DNA of 64,000 bases from the NCBI RefSeq assembly GCF_036825535.1, contig NZ_CP098812.1:868001-932000 (forward strand), written 5' to 3'. Origin of the DNA: Parasalinivibrio latis (GTDB taxonomy: Bacteria > Pseudomonadota > Gammaproteobacteria > Enterobacterales > Vibrionaceae). The notes beneath the pieces are model-generated. The model made no database searches and was not told the origin of the DNA. It was given only the letters and a program-made list of their open reading frames with translations. Below are positions 60,256-64,000 of this stretch, in pieces (positions within the stretch are counted from its first letter, which is position 1; each line of letters begins with the position of its first letter). Both the position numbers and the translations under genes were made by a program.

Positions 60256-61647
60256 ATGATGCAGGATTTTGGGCGTGAAAATACGTACAACACTGAGTCA
60301 TTGCAGGCTATGGACAACGCGCATTATCTTCACCCGTTCAGTGACCACAAGTCGCTGAGAGAAAAAGGGGCGAGGATGATCGTACGGGCCGAGGGGGTAT
60401 ACCTATGGGACAGCGACGGCAACAAAATTCTCGACGGCATGGCAGGCCTATGGTGCACCAACATTGGGTACGGGCAGATTTCGGTCGCGGAAGTGGCCTA
60501 CAACCAAATGTTGGAGCTGCCATACTACAACAGTTTTTTCCAGTGTGCGCATCCCCCAGTGGTGGAACTGGCAAAAGAAATCGCCTCCGTCGCACCATCC
60601 CATATGAACCAGGTCTTCTTTACCGGCTCGGGCTCTGAGTCCAATGACACCGTGCTTCGCATGGTCCGTCACTATTGGTCAGCCAAAGGGAAGCCGGAAA
60701 AATTCAATATCATCTCACGCCGCAACGGTTACCACGGTTCTACTGTTGCCGGAGCCAGCCTGGGTGGCATGAAGCCCATGCACCAGCAGGGCGGGCTGCC
60801 GATTCCGGGTATTGTCCATATCGACCAGCCTTACTGGTTTGGTGAAGGGGGTGACCTTTCGCCGGAAGAGTTCGGTATTAAAGCTGCGCAAGCACTTGAA
60901 TCCGCTATCCTTGATCTGGGTGAAGACAAGGTGGCGGCCTTTATTGCCGAGCCAATCCAGGGTGCGGGAGGGGTGGTAATCCCCCCGGAAACCTACTGGC
61001 CGGAAATAAAACGCATCTTGGCGAAATACGATATTTTGCTGGTGGTTGATGAAGTGATCTGTGGGTTCGGCCGCACCGGGGAATGGTTCGGCACTGACCT
61101 TTACGGGCTTGAGCCGGACTTGATGCCGATAGCCAAAGGGATGACCTCCGGATACATGCCGATGGGTGGTGTCATCGTCAGTGACCGTGTCTCTGCGGTG
61201 CTGGAAGAAAAAGGCGGCGAGTTTAACCACGGCTACACCTACTCCGGGCACCCGGTGGCGGCAGCCGTCGCACTGGAAAACCTGCGAATTATTAAAGAGA
61301 AACAGTTGATTGAGTATGTGCGGGACGATATCGGTCCGTACCTCCAGAAACGCTGGCAGTCCCTGGCTTCGCACCCGCTGGTGGGTGAAGCGAGGGGCGT
61401 CGGCCTTGTCGGGGCGCTGGAACTTGTCAAAGACAAGGCCTCGCGCACCCGGTTTGACAGTGAGCTTGGCGTTGGCGGTATTTGCCGGGATATCAGTGTT
61501 GAAAACGGCCTGGTAATGCGGGCTGTGGGTGACACTATGATTATCTCGCCGCCGCTGGTAATCACCCGGGACGAGGTGGAAGAGCTTATTGCTAAAGCTG
61601 AATTAGCCCTTGATTTAACACTGGAAAAAATCCAGACCCTTTTGTAG
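60256..61647 (+). CDS. spuC: Putrescine-pyruvate aminotransferase (class III, SpuC type)
   Basis: PLP-dependent class III aminotransferase, 463 residues, that moves an amino group from putrescine to pyruvate, giving 4-aminobutyraldehyde. Motifs are GSGSESNDT (128-131 region), the PLP-phosphate site, VVDEVICGFGRTG, and the PLP lysine Lys294 in MPIAKGMTSGY. The opening ending in LHPFSDHKSLREKG is typical of this group. The route bypasses glutamylation, so the island would carry two putrescine routes. ATG 60259 is an alternative start; GGGGG lies just upstream. Confidence 0.92.
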   Translation: MMQDFGRENTYNTESLQAMDNAHYLHPFSDHKSLREKGARMIVRAEGVYLWDSDGNKILDGMAGLWCTNIGYGQISVAEVAYNQMLELPYYNSFFQCAHPPVVELAKEIASVAPSHMNQVFFTGSGSESNDTVLRMVRHYWSAKGKPEKFNIISRRNGYHGSTVAGASLGGMKPMHQQGGLPIPGIVHIDQPYWFGEGGDLSPEEFGIKAAQALESAILDLGEDKVAAFIAEPIQGAGGVVIPPETYWPEIKRILAKYDILLVVDEVICGFGRTGEWFGTDLYGLEPDLMPIAKGMTSGYMPMGGVIVSDRVSAVLEEKGGEFNHGYTYSGHPVAAAVALENLRIIKEKQLIEYVRDDIGPYLQKRWQSLASHPLVGEARGVGLVGALELVKDKASRTRFDSELGVGGICRDISVENGLVMRAVGDTMIISPPLVITRDEVEELIAKAELALDLTLEKIQTLL

Positions 61648-61675
61648 AGACCGGAAAACAGTCTTATGGAAAGGC

Positions 61676-61763
61676 GCCCGGCAAGGTAACGAGCCGGGCA
61701 GTGGCAGGGTCGGTAAACGGCCAGGGAAATCACGGCACCGGAAGATTCCAAGGAACCCGGTGC
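61676..61763 (+). other. Two stable hairpins between spuC and spuD
   Basis: GCCCGGC / GCCGGGC (61676-61699) and GCACCGG / CCGGTGC (61735-61763) lie in the 135-nt intercistronic stretch and neither is followed by a T-tract. Such G/C-rich stems before a binding-protein gene usually protect mRNA from 3' decay or mark processing. Confidence 0.6.
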
Positions 61764-61782
61764 TGTTAAACAAGGAGATGTC

Positions 61783-62886
61783 ATGAAATTGCCTGTAAAA
61801 CAAAGTGTTGTTGGGCTGATTGCCAGCACCGTTATGTTCTCGGCAGGGCTGCAGGCCCAGGAAGAACTCCGAATCTACAACTGGAGTGACTATATCGCCG
61901 AAGATACTCTGGAGAATTTTGAGAAAGAGACCGGCATCAAAGTGACCTATGATGTCTACGACAGTAATGACGTGCTGGAAGCCAAGTTACTGTCAGGTAA
62001 TTCCGGTTACGACCTCGTGGTCCCGTCTAACAACTTCCTTGCCAAGCAAATCAAGGCTGGTGCTTTCCAACCGCTCGACCGCAGCCAGTTATCCAACTGG
62101 GACAACCTTGACGAAATTTTGCTCAGCCAGTTATCTGACGCCGCAGACCCCGGCAACCAGTACGGGATGCCATATATGTGGGGGACCAACGGTATTGGTT
62201 ACAACGAGGATAAGGTAAAAGCCATCCTGGGTGACGATGCGCCGGTGGATTCCATCGAGATCCTGCTGAACCCTGAATACGTTTCAAAACTGTCACAGTG
62301 CGGTGTCGCCATGCTGGACTCAGCGGATGAAGTCATGCCGCAAGTTCTACAGTACCTCGGCCTGAACCCGAACTCTACCAAGCGTGAGGACTACGAAAAA
62401 GTCGGCGAGGCGCTGGCAAAAGTGCGCCCTTACATCACTTACTTCCACTCATCCCGCTACATCACGGATCTGGCGAACGGTGACATCTGTCTGGCCTTCG
62501 GGTTCTCTGGGGATATTTTCCAGGCGGCTTACCGTGCCGAAGAAGCGGAAAACGGCCAGGTGGTGAAGTATTCAATTCCGAAGGAAGGTGCCAACCTGTG
62601 GTTTGACATGATGGCGATCCCGGCTGATGCGAAAAATGCCAAGAATGCCCATGTGTTCCTGAATTACCTTCTTCGCCCTGAGGTTATTGCACCAATTACC
62701 GACTATGTGGCGTACGCCAACCCGAACTCTGCCTCCGATGAACTGGTGGATCCGGAAGTCCGTAACGACCCTTCCATCTACCCAACCCCAGACGTGCTGA
62801 ACAAGCTCTTTATGTCCTACGTACTGCCTATAAAAGTTGATCGTATCCGTACCCGGTTGTGGACCAAGATGAAGACCGGACAGTAA
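61783..62886 (+). CDS. potF: Putrescine/spermidine-binding periplasmic protein (SpuD/PotF type)
   Basis: Substrate-binding protein of a polyamine ABC transporter, 367 residues. Signal peptide MKLPVKQSVVGLIASTVMFSAGLQAQ. The mature opening EELRIYNWSDYIAEDTLENFEKETGI is the PotF/PotD hallmark; the aromatic/acidic binding residues (NWSDYI, WGTNGIGYN, SAD-type) are consistent with diamine binding. Putrescine or spermidine cannot be separated by eye. AAGGAGATGTC precedes the ATG. Only one binding protein is seen here, unlike the spuD-spuE pair of P. aeruginosa. Confidence 0.93.
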   Translation: MKLPVKQSVVGLIASTVMFSAGLQAQEELRIYNWSDYIAEDTLENFEKETGIKVTYDVYDSNDVLEAKLLSGNSGYDLVVPSNNFLAKQIKAGAFQPLDRSQLSNWDNLDEILLSQLSDAADPGNQYGMPYMWGTNGIGYNEDKVKAILGDDAPVDSIEILLNPEYVSKLSQCGVAMLDSADEVMPQVLQYLGLNPNSTKREDYEKVGEALAKVRPYITYFHSSRYITDLANGDICLAFGFSGDIFQAAYRAEEAENGQVVKYSIPKEGANLWFDMMAIPADAKNAKNAHVFLNYLLRPEVIAPITDYVAYANPNSASDELVDPEVRNDPSIYPTPDVLNKLFMSYVLPIKVDRIRTRLWTKMKTGQ

Positions 62887-62897
62887 CAGCAAGACTT

Positions 62898-62918
62898 GCC
62901 GGGAGTCTCACTCCCGGC
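62898..62918 (+). other. Stable hairpin between potF and potG
   Basis: GCCGGGAGT / ACTCCCGGC, a 9-bp perfect stem with a 3-nt loop, 12 bp after the potF stop and without a T-tract next to it. Probably an mRNA-stability or partial-termination element that lets the binding protein be made in excess over the ATPase. Confidence 0.6.
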
Positions 62919-62949
62919 TTCCTGCGAGGGTGTTTTTTGGAGTGATGGA

Positions 62950-64000
62950 ATGAGCGTTGTAACCGAGGGGGCAGCGGTGAGCCCTGCCGATAAGAAAACG
63001 GTGTTAGTACAGATTGACCGTGTCAGTAAATTATTTGGTGATGTCCGGGCCGTAGATGATGTCTCACTGACCATCAACAAAGGGGAGATTTTCTCCTTAC
63101 TGGGTGGCTCTGGGTCAGGGAAGTCAACCCTGCTTCGGATGCTGGCCGGGTTTGAAAAGCCCTCATCCGGGCGGATACTCCTCGATGGCGAAGACATTAC
63201 AGACGTACCGCCTTACGACCGCCCAATCAACATGATGTTTCAGTCTTACGCCCTGTTCCCCCATATGACAGTGGCAGAGAATATTGCTTTTGGGCTTAAG
63301 CAGGACAAGCTGCCCAAAGCAGAAATTAAATCCCGGGTTGATGAGATGCTGCGGCTTGTCCATATGGAAGCCTATGCTTTCCGCAAACCTCACCAGCTTT
63401 CCGGTGGTCAGCGCCAGCGCGTGGCACTGGCCCGCTCCTTGGCAAAAAGGCCAAAGCTGCTGTTGTTGGATGAACCAATGGGGGCGCTGGACAAAAAACT
63501 GCGTACCCAGATGCAACTGGAAGTGGTCGAGATCCTTGAACGTGTGGGCGTGACCTGCGTGATGGTGACCCACGACCAGGAAGAGGCCATGACCATGGCC
63601 GGGCGGATATCCATTATGCATGAAGGCTGGATCGCCCAGACCGGCACACCCATGGATATTTATGAAAGCCCCAACAGCCGGATGATTGCCGAGTTTATCG
63701 GTTCGGTAAATATCTTTGATGGGGAGATCATCGAAGACGAAGTGGACCACTGCATTATCCAACCGGATAACCTGCCGAACCGCTTTTATGTCGGGCACGG
63801 TGTAGCAACCAACGTTGAGGATAAGCGTGTCTTGCTGGCTGTCCGGCCGGAAAAGACCATGATGACCCGCGAAAAGCCGGAAGATGAATACAACTGGGCG
63901 GAAGGTGTGGTGGATGACATCGCCTACCTTGGCGGGCAGTCGGTGTATTACATCCGTTTGCCGGGTGACAAGGTGGTGATGTGCAGCATGAGCAACACCG
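62950..64000 (+). CDS. potG: Polyamine ABC transporter ATP-binding protein (SpuF/PotG type), 3' truncated
   Basis: ATPase of the putrescine importer, open to the window end (350 codons seen). Start ATG 62950 follows TGGAGTG; the ATG at 62945 is out of frame and stops at once. Walker A GGSGSGKST is at residues 52-60, the signature LSGGQRQRVALARSLA and Walker B LLLLDEPMGALD follow, and a TOBE-like C-terminal domain begins near 265 (IGSVNIFDGEII). The permease genes (potH/potI-like) are expected just downstream. Confidence 0.94.
   Translation, partial: MSVVTEGAAVSPADKKTVLVQIDRVSKLFGDVRAVDDVSLTINKGEIFSLLGGSGSGKSTLLRMLAGFEKPSSGRILLDGEDITDVPPYDRPINMMFQSYALFPHMTVAENIAFGLKQDKLPKAEIKSRVDEMLRLVHMEAYAFRKPHQLSGGQRQRVALARSLAKRPKLLLLDEPMGALDKKLRTQMQLEVVEILERVGVTCVMVTHDQEEAMTMAGRISIMHEGWIAQTGTPMDIYESPNSRMIAEFIGSVNIFDGEIIEDEVDHCIIQPDNLPNRFYVGHGVATNVEDKRVLLAVRPEKTMMTREKPEDEYNWAEGVVDDIAYLGGQSVYYIRLPGDKVVMCSMSNT

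Noticed and set aside
1..64000. CRISPR array, prophage, IS element, integron, toxin-antitoxin, defence or secondary-metabolite cluster
   Set aside because: No spaced repeats, transposase, integrase, phage structural genes or known defence domains are seen on either strand; nearly all coding space is assigned to metabolic and envelope genes.

Overview
The window looks like about 64 kb of chromosome from a marine gammaproteobacterium of the Vibrionaceae. The evidence is a complete Na+-translocating NADH:quinone reductase operon (nqrA-F, then apbE and nqrM), the sodium-driven flagellar stator genes pomA/pomB, an OmpK/Tsx-type outer-membrane channel, and the nrdR-ribD-ribE-ribBX-ribH-nusB-thiL-pgpA order. 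By eye the base composition is near 50% G+C, higher than typical Vibrio, which would suit a Photobacterium, Grimontia or Enterovibrio relative; the genus is an inference. I see no tRNA, rRNA, insertion sequence, prophage, CRISPR array or recognisable defence system.

Layout. Bases 1-4172 hold the end of an AbgT-family transporter and a glutathione-dependent formaldehyde detoxification pair (adhC, fghA) with a divergent LysR regulator. Bases 4227-11394 hold housekeeping genes (tadA, mltF, purL under a PurR box, glnB). Bases 11464-19777 are an L-carnitine catabolism and uptake island: hotdog thioesterase, GlxA/AraC-type regulator, BKACE cleavage enzyme, carnitine dehydrogenase, an alpha/beta hydrolase, and an ABC transporter. 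Together these would import carnitine, oxidise it to 3-dehydrocarnitine, cleave that with acetyl-CoA to acetoacetate and betainyl-CoA, and release glycine betaine, an osmolyte.

Bases 20148-28655 hold yitT, glyA (second PurR-like box) and the riboflavin/nusB/thiL/pgpA cluster, where the GTP cyclohydrolase II half of ribBA has lost its zinc cysteines (RibBX type). Bases 28979-32566 are the pqiABC envelope lipid-transport operon. Bases 32632-41709 hold xseB-ispA-dxs, pomAB, thiI, panE-yajL and ompK, the last behind what looks like a CRP/CytR promoter. Bases 41982-46228 keep the enterobacterial bolA / yajG / ampG neighbourhood with rlmG and an unknown 120-residue gene inserted. Bases 46698-53929 are the Na+-NQR operon and its maturation genes.

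Bases 54106-64000 are a putrescine/polyamine island. It has a puuB-like oxidase divergent from a PuuR-like repressor, followed by a divergent glutamine-synthetase-like gene and an amidohydrolase-synthetase-aminotransferase-binding protein-ATPase series. That order matches the Pseudomonas aeruginosa spuI / spuABCDF arrangement. The transporter is cut off by the window end.

The most interesting parts are the two amine-catabolism islands (architecture, a permease with an extra N-terminal domain, candidate operators), the degenerate RibBX domain, and the CRP/CytR-like ompK promoter. I found no system that I can call wholly new.
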